DNA from: Alloalcanivorax profundimaris
GTDB taxonomy: Bacteria > Pseudomonadota > Gammaproteobacteria > Pseudomonadales > Alcanivoracaceae
Direction of reading: 5' to 3'
DNA: 64,000 bases
Assembly: GCF_015265435.1 (NCBI RefSeq)
Contig: NZ_JABJWH010000020.1
Coordinates: 248,001-312,000, forward strand
In this document: in pieces, positions 7,212 through 14,655 of the stretch
Layout of the letters: each line of letters begins with the position of its first letter
Numbering within the stretch: the first letter of the stretch is position 1
Translations under genes and position numbers: made by a program
Notes under the pieces: model-generated
Database searches by the model: none
Told to the model about the DNA's origin: nothing
What the model saw: only the letters and a program-made list of their open reading frames with translations

Positions 7212-8801
7212 ATGTCCGCACCGCTCGGCTACCAATGGCTGATCGAACACTATGCCCTGCGCGCGCTGCCGCTGGACGAGTGTGCGTATGTCGGCAACAT
7301 CCGCGGCGGGCGGCAAAGCACCCAGCAAGGGGGGCAGGTCGTCCATCGCTTTGAGCCGAACTACGACCCCGGCGACACCTTGGCGGGGCAAATTCAGTTT
7401 GCGCTTCGCTACGAGGGCGTCAACCTGCAGGTCCTTTCCCTGCTCTTCGAAAAAACGGGCCCTGAAGAGCTGGTGACGTGGCTCCTCGACAGCCCCCAGT
7501 CCCAGTACGCCCGAAGAGCCTGCTTCCTGTTTGAATGGTTGACAGGTCAGCAGCTTCCCATTGAGGATCCGGTTTCCTCAAGGGCCCGATACGTTCTGGC
7601 CGTCGACCCCGCGCATCACTTCGTCTGGGAACACGGCGAGCGCAGCAAACGATTCCGGGTCACCAACAACCTCGCCGGACCGCCCTCGTTCTGCCCCCTG
7701 GTCAGGCGCACGGACTATCTGAATGAGATGGTCCGAAAGGACCTCCGCAAGAGTACCTTCGAGACCCTGGCGCGTTACGACGAAGACCTGTTGAGGCGAG
7801 CGGCCGCGTTCCTGTATCTCAAAGAAACCCAATCCTCCTTCGAGGTGGAACGGGAGAAACCAAGCCCAAAAAAAGCACAGCGTTTCGCAGACATGCTGAG
7901 ACAGGCGGATGCTCACGAACCGCTCACCGAAGAACGGCTGGTTGAGCTGCAGAACACCGTGATTGACCCACGCTTCCACGAATTCACCTGGCGGCATCGG
8001 CAAAACTGGATTGGCAAGGACCTGGGCCACCGCCAGCAGATCGATTTCGTACCCGCCAGACCGGAGGACCTCCCGGCGCTGATGGGCGGGCTGCTTACCA
8101 TGTCCTCAAACCTGAGTGATGATCTGGACGAGGTGCGGGACCAGGAAAAAAGCGATAAGGGCCCCTCGCTCGTCGCTGACTTCGTCAACCAGCGCTATGA
8201 AGTGTATGTCCCGCCCATGGACCCGGTGGTGGCCGCCGCCTGTATCGCCTTCGGCTTCGTCTACATCCATCCATTCATGGATGGCAACGGACGCATCCAT
8301 CGCTACCTGATTCACGACACCCTGGCGAAAGCCGGGTTTACCCCACGTGGCATCGTCCTGCCAGTGTCGGCGGTGATCCTGGCCAACCTGGACGACTACA
8401 TCGAGACGCTGGAGCACTTCTCCAAACCCCTGAATCGGCTCACCGACTACAACCCGGACACGCCAGAGAGCCCGGCCAGCGGCAACGACGCCGTCTATTT
8501 CCGCTACCCGGACCTCACCCGACAAACAGAATTCCTCTACCGGGCCCTGGAACGGACCGTCGAGCACGACCTTCAGGAGGAAATCGACTTTCTGCTGGGC
8601 TTCGACCGCGCCTGCCGGGCATTGAACGGGTTGCTGGATTGGCCGGACCACAGCCTGGAACTGTTTGTGCGCGTGGTACGGCAAAACGACGGACTGCTTT
8701 CAGCCAATAAGCGCAAAAGTCATTTTGATTGGATGACGGAGGAGGAAGTCGCACAGGCAGAAGAGCTTGCCCGAGAAGCCTTCGCTCCAGATTCTGATTA
8801 G
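7212..8801 (+). CDS. Fic-family AMP-transferase-like protein
   Basis: A 529-residue Fic protein. The catalytic motif HPFMDGNGRIHR starts at His353. Fic enzymes transfer AMP, or another nucleotide-derived group, to target proteins. About 135 residues upstream the segment TQSSFEVEREKPSP corresponds to the autoinhibitory helix (S/T)xxxE(G/N) of class II Fic proteins. Here it reads S-FEV-E-R, so the final Gly/Asn is Arg, which could weaken self-inhibition. The ATG at 7212 was chosen, since the 28 codons upstream are open only by chance and run through the inverted repeat at 7055-7202. Targets are unknown. Confidence 0.85.
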   Translation: MSAPLGYQWLIEHYALRALPLDECAYVGNIRGGRQSTQQGGQVVHRFEPNYDPGDTLAGQIQFALRYEGVNLQVLSLLFEKTGPEELVTWLLDSPQSQYARRACFLFEWLTGQQLPIEDPVSSRARYVLAVDPAHHFVWEHGERSKRFRVTNNLAGPPSFCPLVRRTDYLNEMVRKDLRKSTFETLARYDEDLLRRAAAFLYLKETQSSFEVEREKPSPKKAQRFADMLRQADAHEPLTEERLVELQNTVIDPRFHEFTWRHRQNWIGKDLGHRQQIDFVPARPEDLPALMGGLLTMSSNLSDDLDEVRDQEKSDKGPSLVADFVNQRYEVYVPPMDPVVAAACIAFGFVYIHPFMDGNGRIHRYLIHDTLAKAGFTPRGIVLPVSAVILANLDDYIETLEHFSKPLNRLTDYNPDTPESPASGNDAVYFRYPDLTRQTEFLYRALERTVEHDLQEEIDFLLGFDRACRALNGLLDWPDHSLELFVRVVRQNDGLLSANKRKSHFDWMTEEEVAQAEELAREAFAPDSD

Positions 8802-8857
8802 AAGGCAAGTCACGCCCCACGCGGCCCACCTGAAACTGCCGATAATCGGGCCCAGCG

Positions 8858-9277
8858 TCAGCCTTCCAGGCGCAACCGCACCGAGGCCTCGACATCGCGG
8901 GCCACCCGAATCATCGCGGCCACCAGCGATTCGTCAACTTCCAGATGCCCTTCGTACTCAGCCAGATTGCGTTTCCGGTGGGCTTGGTCCAGCACCCGCC
9001 ACTGAGCGTTCGGCAAATCCGCCGTGTGCTTGAGACACTGAAAGACCAGATAGCGGCTTTCCGAGCGGTAGCCCTGCAAGCGGAGGGCGGTAAGCGCCAG
9101 GGCATGAGCTGCGTTGTAGGCCAGATCGAAACGGCTCTCCAAGCTCAGGCTTTCCTGCTCGGCGTCGGCCAGCCTGCGCTGGCCGGAGAGGAACAGGCCG
9201 TTGAGTTCGGCCTCGGCGGGCGGTTCAGGTTTGAGCTGGCCGGTGCAGGCCAGATTCTCCAGAGGATCGGAAGTCAT
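8858..9277 (-). CDS. HEPN-like partner of the nucleotidyltransferase
   Basis: A 139-residue, mostly helical protein that overlaps the end of the nucleotidyltransferase gene by 53 bases. The segments SRFDLAYNAAHALALTALRLQGYR and QAHRKRNLAEYEG resemble the small HEPN-fold proteins encoded beside minimal nucleotidyltransferases. The canonical RX4-6H RNase motif appears as RNLAEY, with no histidine, so ribonuclease activity is doubtful. In related type VII modules (HepT/MntA) the nucleotidyltransferase silences the HEPN protein by adding AMP. The start at 9277 begins MTSDPLENLACTG; upstream sequence in the frame is a shadow of the overlapping gene. Confidence 0.65.
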   Translation of the reverse strand: MTSDPLENLACTGQLKPEPPAEAELNGLFLSGQRRLADAEQESLSLESRFDLAYNAAHALALTALRLQGYRSESRYLVFQCLKHTADLPNAQWRVLDQAHRKRNLAEYEGHLEVDESLVAAMIRVARDVEASVRLRLEG

Positions 9278-9887
9278 CGGGTAAGCGTCCTTGCAACAGT
9301 ATGGTGTCCCCCGAAAGCACCTTATGCAGGAACGGATTGCCGTCCCGCAGCCGCTTCTCGAACTCCGCGTTGGTGTACAACGTCGGATTGATCGGCCGCC
9401 CCAAGGTGCTCTCCACATCGGCCAGCATCCCGTAGGCCGATTCAAGAGTCAGGGTATCGGACACCAGCAGCAGGTCAATATCGCTCGCCGCCGTGGCCCC
9501 GCCCTTCGCCACGGAACCGTAGACCAACGCCAGATCAATGGCCTCCGGAGAGGCCGACAGTGCCTCTCGCAGCGGCGCCACCAGCCCCACTGTCTTGCGG
9601 ATCAGGGCCACCAGCTCGGAATAGATCGGCGATTCCGGATTGGCCTGGTAATGCTTCTGGTTGCCCACCCGAAACACCCGCACCAACCCGCTATCGGCCA
9701 GCTTCTTCAGCTCCCGCTGCACCCCGCCGGAGCCCATACCCAGCAGGCCGATCACCTCGGCGCCGAAGAAGCTCCGCTCCGGCTGACCGAACAGCAGCCC
9801 CAGCACCCGCTGCTGGGTGCTGGAGAACAAGGCGTCGGCCACGGAGAGGCGGCCGGAATTGGTTTCGATACCGTGATTCATACCCAT
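9225..9887 (-). CDS. Winged-helix regulator fused to a nucleotidyltransferase domain
   Basis: A 220-residue two-domain protein. Residues about 15-85 form an ArsR/MarR-like winged helix (LFSSTQQRVLGLLFGQPERS, VQRELKKLADSGLVRVF). Residues about 110-200 form a minimal nucleotidyltransferase with the GSx..DxD motif: YGSVAKGGATAASDIDLLL. The protein probably represses its own operon through the four repeats at 9883-9965 and AMPylates the downstream HEPN-like protein, by analogy with MntA antitoxins. The ATG at 9887 lies inside the first operator; a second ATG at 9881 is possible. Thirty-one bases of this gene recur as a relic at 4572-4602. Confidence 0.78.
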   Translation of the reverse strand: MGMNHGIETNSGRLSVADALFSSTQQRVLGLLFGQPERSFFGAEVIGLLGMGSGGVQRELKKLADSGLVRVFRVGNQKHYQANPESPIYSELVALIRKTVGLVAPLREALSASPEAIDLALVYGSVAKGGATAASDIDLLLVSDTLTLESAYGMLADVESTLGRPINPTLYTNAEFEKRLRDGNPFLHKVLSGDTILLQGRLPDDFRSSGESGLHRPAQT

Positions 9888-9965
9888 AATGGGTAACTAT
9901 AAACCCAATATGAGTATACTTATACAGGAAACCCATATTGAGTTCTCGAAACCCCAAAATGGGTA
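9883..9965 (-). promoter_or_regulatory. Four iterated operators upstream of the nucleotidyltransferase gene
   Basis: Four near-copies of AACCCAWWATGRGTA occur at 9883-9895 (ACCCATAATGGGT, a perfect palindrome), 9902-9915, 9930-9943 and 9950-9965. Their centres are about 20, 28 and 20 bases apart, close to whole or half helical turns. The first covers the start codon. They are probably sites for the winged-helix domain of the protein encoded immediately downstream. Confidence 0.6.
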
Positions 9966-10045
9966 TTCAGTCTGGACCACCGGTCAAACGCCTTCCCGGT
10001 CATTCCAAGGACGAATAGCCCTCAGTTCACGCTCCGGCCGTGGGT

Positions 10046-10363
10046 TCAGTACCGGCGCTGCTCGCGCATCTCGTAATGCTGAGCGTGCGCATCCCAGCGC
10101 GCCAGCACCTCCCTAGCCTTGTCCGGCACGTCAGACACCGTGACGTCCTCACCGACGAACGCCTTGATGGCGTCCAGGGAATCGAACCCCATCAGTGTGA
10201 TGAACTCCACCTCATCGGCGTGCTCGCGGCGCAGCAATTGGATACCCCGGTAGCCGGGCACCTGCTTGGCTTCGATGCCGGGGAAAATCTCTTCCTTGAG
10301 CAGCGACTCGTAACGGTCGGCGTTGGCGTGGGTGGTCCAGCCGTGCCAGATGCGTTTGATCAT
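10046..10363 (-). CDS. Antibiotic-biosynthesis-monooxygenase-like (ABM) small protein
   Basis: A 105-residue protein beginning MIKRIWHGWTTHANADRYESLL, continuing FPGIEAKQVPGYRGIQLLRRE and EVEFITLMGFDSLDAIKAFVGEDV. This is the dimeric alpha/beta barrel of the ABM family, which includes quinol monooxygenases and haem-degrading enzymes. No metal or haem ligand set is diagnostic at this length, so only a stress or redox accessory role can be suggested. It sits between two toxin-antitoxin modules but shows no sign of belonging to either. The ATG at 10363 agrees with the family start. Confidence 0.7.
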   Translation of the reverse strand: MIKRIWHGWTTHANADRYESLLKEEIFPGIEAKQVPGYRGIQLLRREHADEVEFITLMGFDSLDAIKAFVGEDVTVSDVPDKAREVLARWDAHAQHYEMREQRRY

Positions 10364-10396
10364 GGTGCTTTCCTCAACCGGAGCCCGACGGAATCA

Positions 10397-11332
10397 TTAT
10401 GGCTTTACGGTGCTGGCTGACAAGAGACGAAGCACCTCCTCCAGCCGGGCCACCGCCGCCGCCCGCTTCTCCGGGGTCATCGCGTTGATATTGCGAAGTT
10501 TCCACTGCACAGCAGGAAGCGATTCGGCTTTTGGTACCGGACACCGTTGCCAATCAGGCTCGCCGCGTTTGAAGGAAAGGAGGAACTCAATGTCTGCATC
10601 GGAAAGGTGGACAGCCAGGGCTTTGAGTAAGGCATCACCAACGGCTTGCAGCGTTTCGGCGGAGACAGCCTCCCGGCTCATGCCGGCGAACTCATCGGCG
10701 TGCACCTGACCCAGAGCCTTCCAGCGCGGAGCGAGTAACTCCGCCATCGGCCGGGGATGGCTCATCAGATAGACCAGAAACCCCTCAAAAAGCGGTCGGT
10801 CTATGCCTCCGTTTTCCAGTAACAGGTGAACATCGAAAAGATCACGGGGGTGCTGGCGATCCAGCGCCGCACACAGCTTGCCGCCATACAGATCCGGCAG
10901 CGCCAGCACCGACGCCGATGCGAAGCCGAACTGATCTTCCACGGCCTCGCTGACGTCACGCTCTTCCGGGGTGTGCAACGAGCCACGGACGACCGGGTTC
11001 ACCTCCACCTTGACCTGCACCCGCCCCTGGCGAACGACCAGCTTGAGATCGTCATCTCCTCGGTTTTGTTGAAGGCAGTTAACCCCGGGAAGCTGCGCCT
11101 TGATGCGCCCTTGTATCCGGGTCAGGGCCTCCCGGGAACATCCCAGAGCGTCGGCACGCCCGTGGTCCGGCAGGTACGCCAAGTCAATGTCCACGGACAG
11201 CCGCGGCATATCGCGCACGAAGAGATTAATGGCCGTGCCGCCCTTCAGGGCAAAGTCTTTTTCTTCCGCCACAAGCGGCAGCACCCGCAGCAGCAGCCGC
11301 ACCTGGTCCGCATAGCGTGCATCAAACGTCAT
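10397..11332 (-). CDS. abiEii: AbiEii-type nucleotidyltransferase toxin
   Basis: A 311-residue nucleotidyltransferase of the AbiEii/AbiGii family. The active-site signature is visible: DFALKGGTAINLF at about residues 26-38 and PRLSVDIDLAYLP at about 43-55, whose two aspartates bind metal. Related toxins (MenT) block tRNA by adding nucleotides to its 3' end and cause growth arrest or abortive infection. The gene overlaps the upstream abiEi by 11 bases, so the two are coupled. The length fits the family. The C-terminal HLSDADIEFLLSFKRGEPDW segment is also typical of the group. Confidence 0.88.
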   Translation of the reverse strand: MTFDARYADQVRLLLRVLPLVAEEKDFALKGGTAINLFVRDMPRLSVDIDLAYLPDHGRADALGCSREALTRIQGRIKAQLPGVNCLQQNRGDDDLKLVVRQGRVQVKVEVNPVVRGSLHTPEERDVSEAVEDQFGFASASVLALPDLYGGKLCAALDRQHPRDLFDVHLLLENGGIDRPLFEGFLVYLMSHPRPMAELLAPRWKALGQVHADEFAGMSREAVSAETLQAVGDALLKALAVHLSDADIEFLLSFKRGEPDWQRCPVPKAESLPAVQWKLRNINAMTPEKRAAAVARLEEVLRLLSASTVKP

Positions 11333-12098
11333 CGCCCCACTCCCTGGGTACCGTTACTTGAAAGTCCCTGTCCAGCCGACCACCCGGATACAGCTGACGC
11401 TTACCCGCGCCCAGATCGATACGCACCGTGTCCAGGCGCCGATACCAGGCATGACCGTAGTGGCGGGCCAGCAACAGGAAAGCCCGCTTCACTTTGACCG
11501 AGCGACAGGCCTCCAGCAACACCTGCAAACGCCGGGGGCGAAGCGTCACCAGCCCGCCGAACGTCTCCGACACCAGGCTGCCGAAGAACGCCTCACCGGA
11601 CAACGCATAGAACCACTCCAACACCGCGCGCTCTGGCGTGGCCACCTGGATATCGAAATCCCGCCCCGGCGGCTTATAAGGCTGGATGCTGTCCGCAGGC
11701 GCCCGGCCGAACAAGGCGTACCGCTGATAACTCACCCTCGCCCCCCAGTCGTACCCGGCGAACCAGCGCGGCAGCCGCCGGCCGGGCTCGCCCCAGAGAG
11801 TGAGCGCTTCCTCACCAAAGCGCAGGAAATGGCTGCCTTCGCTGAGCTCCAGCGCCGACAACCCGCCCAACCAGAAGGCCGGCCCTTCGCCGAGCGGCTG
11901 CTGCAACCCGTACAGTCCGCCCTGCCAGTCCACCTTGTCGCCGGCCCGCCGGTAGGCGCCGTGCCCCACGCGCGCCAACCACCCCTCCCGCGCCCAACGC
12001 CCGGCGGCCACGCTGGAGACACCATGCGCCGTCAGCCAGGGCTGGGAGAGGACCGCGCCGGCGGGCCATTGCTGGAGGAGCTGGTTTACATTTTTCAC
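11322..12098 (-). CDS. abiEi: AbiEi-type antitoxin and transcriptional repressor
   Basis: A 258-residue protein with the AbiEi layout: an N-terminal winged helix (PAGAVLSQPWLTAHGVSS, WAREGWLARVGHGAYRRAGD) and a C-terminal neutralising domain. In type IV systems AbiEi does not bind the toxin directly; it represses the operon and counteracts toxin action. The start is a GTG at 12098 with a weak ribosome site, consistent with low expression. The perfect inverted repeat at 12127-12162 lies 29 bases upstream and is the natural candidate operator. Confidence 0.86.
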   Translation of the reverse strand: MKNVNQLLQQWPAGAVLSQPWLTAHGVSSVAAGRWAREGWLARVGHGAYRRAGDKVDWQGGLYGLQQPLGEGPAFWLGGLSALELSEGSHFLRFGEEALTLWGEPGRRLPRWFAGYDWGARVSYQRYALFGRAPADSIQPYKPPGRDFDIQVATPERAVLEWFYALSGEAFFGSLVSETFGGLVTLRPRRLQVLLEACRSVKVKRAFLLLARHYGHAWYRRLDTVRIDLGAGKRQLYPGGRLDRDFQVTVPREWGDDV

Positions 12099-12126
12099 TG
12101 ATATAAACCCATGAAGAACATATCAA

Positions 12127-12162
12127 GCTATAAATTAAACCATCGTCAGTTTAATTTATAGC
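12127..12162 (-). promoter_or_regulatory. Perfect inverted repeat upstream of abiEi
   Basis: Two 14-base arms (GCTATAAATTAAAC and its complement at 12149-12162) are separated by eight bases. The AT-rich palindrome lies in the abiEi promoter region and no run of T follows it, so an operator for AbiEi is more likely than a terminator. AbiEi proteins are known to bind paired inverted repeats cooperatively. Further TATAAA-like stretches extend to 12210. Confidence 0.6.
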
Positions 12163-12270
12163 CCAAAATATCCTATAAATGCACATATTGGTTTATTTTT
12201 TAAACTAGCCGCAGGGATTTCACCGGAGATGCAGAGAAACGAGCGCGCCCTGCCCCGTTCAATACCCAGG

Positions 12271-13095
12271 CTACAAAGCGGCCTCGGCGGCTTTCGCCAC
12301 CTCTACCAACTGAGCATTAAAGCGCGCGGCATCCTTAGCGTAGTGCGCGCGCCGGTGACAATTGGGGCACAGAGCGATCACGTTTTCTGGGTGGTCCGGC
12401 CCACCATCGGCCACACGGTGAAGATGGTGGCACTCAAGATAAGGACCTTGTGACGAGGAAAACGGCGCCGGCTGGGCACAGCCCTCGCAATAGCCTTTGG
12501 CACGCGCCAATGTATAGCGTCGAATAGCCTCCGCCCGGTAGTAGGCAACTCGCATTCGAGTCTGTGGCTCGACGGTGCTAACGGCCTTCGGGAGCGCCGC
12601 ATCCCGAAGCTGCGCCAGCGAATAGCGCTTCAGCCTATCTGTATCGCCCGGGTCGTAGAGCGGCCGAGCCTCCCGCACCGACGAGGAAGGAGGCGACGAA
12701 TTCACATCGAGATGAAACACCAAGGCCTGACGCAGCTCGCCATCCCGGTCAGGTCGCTCTTCCTGGTGGTAACCAATACAGTCCGCCTGCCCGACATAAC
12801 GAACGTACCCGCGGCGCGTGTATTCGAAGAGGTGCAACGTCTTGCCATCTTGCTGATGATGAGCAATGGCGCGATTGCCGCCGGTGAACGCCATGTCTCC
12901 GACCTGCCCCGCCCCGGTGTAGAAGAACACGCCCTCTTTGAACTCGTCCGTGTAACCGTGCCGACCGCCGGTCTCTGAAACGAACAGGAACACGCAGGGC
13001 GCGTTCTTTGGTGTGGAAATACCGCCTTGCTGCTGCCCGCCATGCACCTCATGAATCTGCGAACGGCGGTGATACTCTTTTCCCACTTCAAACAC
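12271..13095 (-). CDS. SRA-like/HNH restriction endonuclease (ScoMcrA-like)
   Basis: A 274-residue protein of two parts. The N-terminal half (EVGKEYHRRSQIHEVHGGQQ, ISTPKNAPCVFLF, GDMAFTGGNRAIAHH, LHLFEYTRRGYVRYVG) resembles the SRA-like DNA-reading domain found in ScoMcrA-type nucleases. The C-terminal half is an HNH nuclease with CEGC, LECHHLHRVADGG and ALCPNCHRRAHY. Such enzymes cut DNA with modified bases or phosphorothioates. No methylase or dnd gene is nearby, as expected for a modification-dependent enzyme. I start it at GTG 13095, behind GGGGA; a TTG at 13113 would add six residues. Confidence 0.78.
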   Translation of the reverse strand: MFEVGKEYHRRSQIHEVHGGQQQGGISTPKNAPCVFLFVSETGGRHGYTDEFKEGVFFYTGAGQVGDMAFTGGNRAIAHHQQDGKTLHLFEYTRRGYVRYVGQADCIGYHQEERPDRDGELRQALVFHLDVNSSPPSSSVREARPLYDPGDTDRLKRYSLAQLRDAALPKAVSTVEPQTRMRVAYYRAEAIRRYTLARAKGYCEGCAQPAPFSSSQGPYLECHHLHRVADGGPDHPENVIALCPNCHRRAHYAKDAARFNAQLVEVAKAAEAAL

Positions 13096-13376
13096 TGCGC
13101 ATCCCCAAGCCAACCGGACTATCCGGACGCCCAGGCCAAAACCAGAGCGTCGACGATTATTGTTCGTCAGGGATCATAACGGGTATGCGCTCTTGGTTGC
13201 AGCCTCGCAAAGGGAGGAAATCAAGGGATCGATGAAAAGATCTAAGGGTACAGAGTGACAGGAGAGCGTTAAAACGGCCGTAAAGCGAGGCGGGTATCTG
13301 AGCGACCCTTCACTGGCCGCTTAGGGGAAGGCGGCCACGAAGTGGCCCACCTCCTCCGTTCAGGTCTGTATAAGCT

Positions 13377-13694
13377 TCAAGCCGCGACTAATGAACGGGC
13401 CACACTGAGCTTGGCCGCCAGAGTTTCGCTGTGATTGGCCAGCCACATGTCGTTGAGTAGCTGCAAGTTGAGCCAGAACTCCGGCGTGGTGCCCAATACC
13501 TTGGCGAGCAAGAAGGCCGTTTCGGCGGTGACGCCGCGGCGGTTACCGCAGAGCTCGTTAACTGTTTTCCGACCCACGCCCATTGCCTTAGCGAGTTCGC
13601 CTTGGGTGATCCCCAAGGGTTCAAGAAACTCTTCTTTGAGCATCAAACCAACACTCGTGGGTTGATGCGCCGGGATCCTCAATGCTTCAGCCAT
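13377..13694 (-). CDS. higA: HigA-type XRE antitoxin (copy 2)
   Basis: A 105-codon helix-turn-helix antitoxin with LMLKEEFLEPLGITQGELAK, AMGVGRKTVNELCGNRRGVT and TPEFWLNLQLLNDMWLA, the HigA signature. The ATG at 13694 has GAGGTG four to five bases upstream; an alternative ATG at 13706 would add four residues. It follows the toxin gene after a short gap, as in other higBA operons. It should bind the toxin and repress the operon. It is not closely similar to copy 1, so cross-talk is not implied. Confidence 0.85.
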   Translation of the reverse strand: MAEALRIPAHQPTSVGLMLKEEFLEPLGITQGELAKAMGVGRKTVNELCGNRRGVTAETAFLLAKVLGTTPEFWLNLQLLNDMWLANHSETLAAKLSVARSLVAA

Positions 13695-13713
13695 AACGCA
13701 CCTCATTTTCTCA

Positions 13714-14031
13714 TCACCGGTAGGTATGTGGGTCCAGATAGAGACCTCGGGCCTCACCATGGTCCCACTGAAAGACCAGCCGGTATTGCTTGTTGACCCT
13801 GATTGAGCACCATCCCTTCAACTTACCGCTCAAGTGCTCAAACTTATTGCCGGGAGGAACCATAAGATCCTTCTCTCCCTCTGCGGCATGGATGATTTGA
13901 AGCTTTCGCCTTAACGCACTCTCTATGTTGCTGGGAATATGCCGTGTTGATTGACCACCAAAGTAATAGTCATCCAACCACTGATCTCTGAACTCACTGA
14001 TCACGACGAATTGTACCCTGTATCGATACAT
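13714..14031 (-). CDS. higB: HigB-type mRNA interferase toxin (copy 2)
   Basis: A RelE-fold toxin of up to 105 residues. Family blocks are intact: ISEFRDQWLDDYYFGG, ESALRRKLQIIHAAEGEKDL, PPGNKFEHLSGKLKGWCSIRVN and KQYRLVFQWDHGEARGLYLDPH. Family members usually begin at the residue before ISEF, which would be a GTG at 14004; the ATG at 14031 gives nine more residues. Neither has a strong ribosome site. Unlike copy 1 at 6679-6956 the frame is continuous, so this pair is likely functional. Confidence 0.82.
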   Translation of the reverse strand: MYRYRVQFVVISEFRDQWLDDYYFGGQSTRHIPSNIESALRRKLQIIHAAEGEKDLMVPPGNKFEHLSGKLKGWCSIRVNKQYRLVFQWDHGEARGLYLDPHTYR

Positions 14032-14216
14032 GTTACAAGCCAGGATACCCGTTGCCTATGGGCCGATCCCTGGCTCCCCCAGTTCGCATCCTATTGTTTT
14101 TGATCGCCTTTATTGGTGGCAGCAGTAAAGCCAGACCAATGCCCTTGCCCAGTCCAGCAGAACATACTGGCCGGTAAACGCAACCCTCGAAGGAGGACGC
14201 CCGGCGACACAAGCTT

Positions 14217-14249
14217 GCTGGAAAGCCGCCGCCCGGCAAGGCGGCGGCG
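14217..14249 (-). terminator. Hairpin after symE, possible terminator
   Basis: On the minus strand a nine-base GCCGCCGCC stem pairs across a short loop with GGCGGCGGC at 14225-14248, followed by only TTT. The stem is strong but the T run is short. It stands just behind the symE stop. Confidence 0.35.
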
Positions 14250-14259
14250 CGGGCGGCCG

Positions 14260-14553
14260 TCAGGCGCCGGAGGGCTCGGGGGCCGCCGAGATCACCAGGC
14301 GGCCTTCGCTGACTTCCACCTCCAATTGCGTGCCGATGGCGAAGCCTGCCTCGGCAAGCCAGTAGCCCTTCACGTGAACCCAGGGCACAGGCGGCTTGGG
14401 TGGGCGGCTTAGCTGGACGTGGAGCGGGACGCCGGACGAGTAGTACTGGCCGGGGTGGACCTTGAGGTGGCGAATATAGGGAAATTCCCGGTTGGGTTTG
14501 GGGGTTTCGCTTTTACCCACGCGGGCGCGTGGCTTATGATTGCGCTCAGCCAT
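14260..14553 (-). CDS. symE: SymE-like toxin
   Basis: A 97-residue protein whose C-terminal half (PPVPWVHVKGYWLAEAGFAI, GTQLEVEVSEGRLVI) is the AbrB-fold SymE signature. In E. coli SymE is an SOS-induced toxin that reduces translation and condenses DNA, and is held down by the antisense RNA SymR. The N-terminal 30 residues are basic. The ATG at 14553 follows AGGAGT. A strong hairpin lies in its 5' region at 14585-14616. No LexA box is obvious. The toxin role is by family only. Confidence 0.78.
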   Translation of the reverse strand: MAERNHKPRARVGKSETPKPNREFPYIRHLKVHPGQYYSSGVPLHVQLSRPPKPPVPWVHVKGYWLAEAGFAIGTQLEVEVSEGRLVISAAPEPSGA

Positions 14554-14584
14554 GATGGACTCCTCAGAAGTCTGTTATGGTTAG

Positions 14585-14616
14585 CTACCTTCGGGTGTTG
14601 CCGCACCCGAAGGTAG
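14585..14616. other. Strong hairpin in the symE 5' region (possible SymR-like RNA element)
   Basis: Thirteen-base perfect arms (CTACCTTCGGGTG at 14585-14597 and its complement at 14604-14616) close a six-base loop, 32 bases upstream of symE. No T run follows on either strand, so it is a poor terminator. A structured leader, or part of an antisense RNA opposite the symE start as in symE/symR, are the options I can see. Confidence 0.4.
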
Positions 14617-14655
14617 TGCCTTAATAGTAGTCATAAAAAAAGCCACCAGCAATAT

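Noticed and set aside
14033-14239. A 68-codon frame between higB-2 and symE
   Set aside because: No ribosome site, no family, and it covers the GC-rich hairpin after symE.
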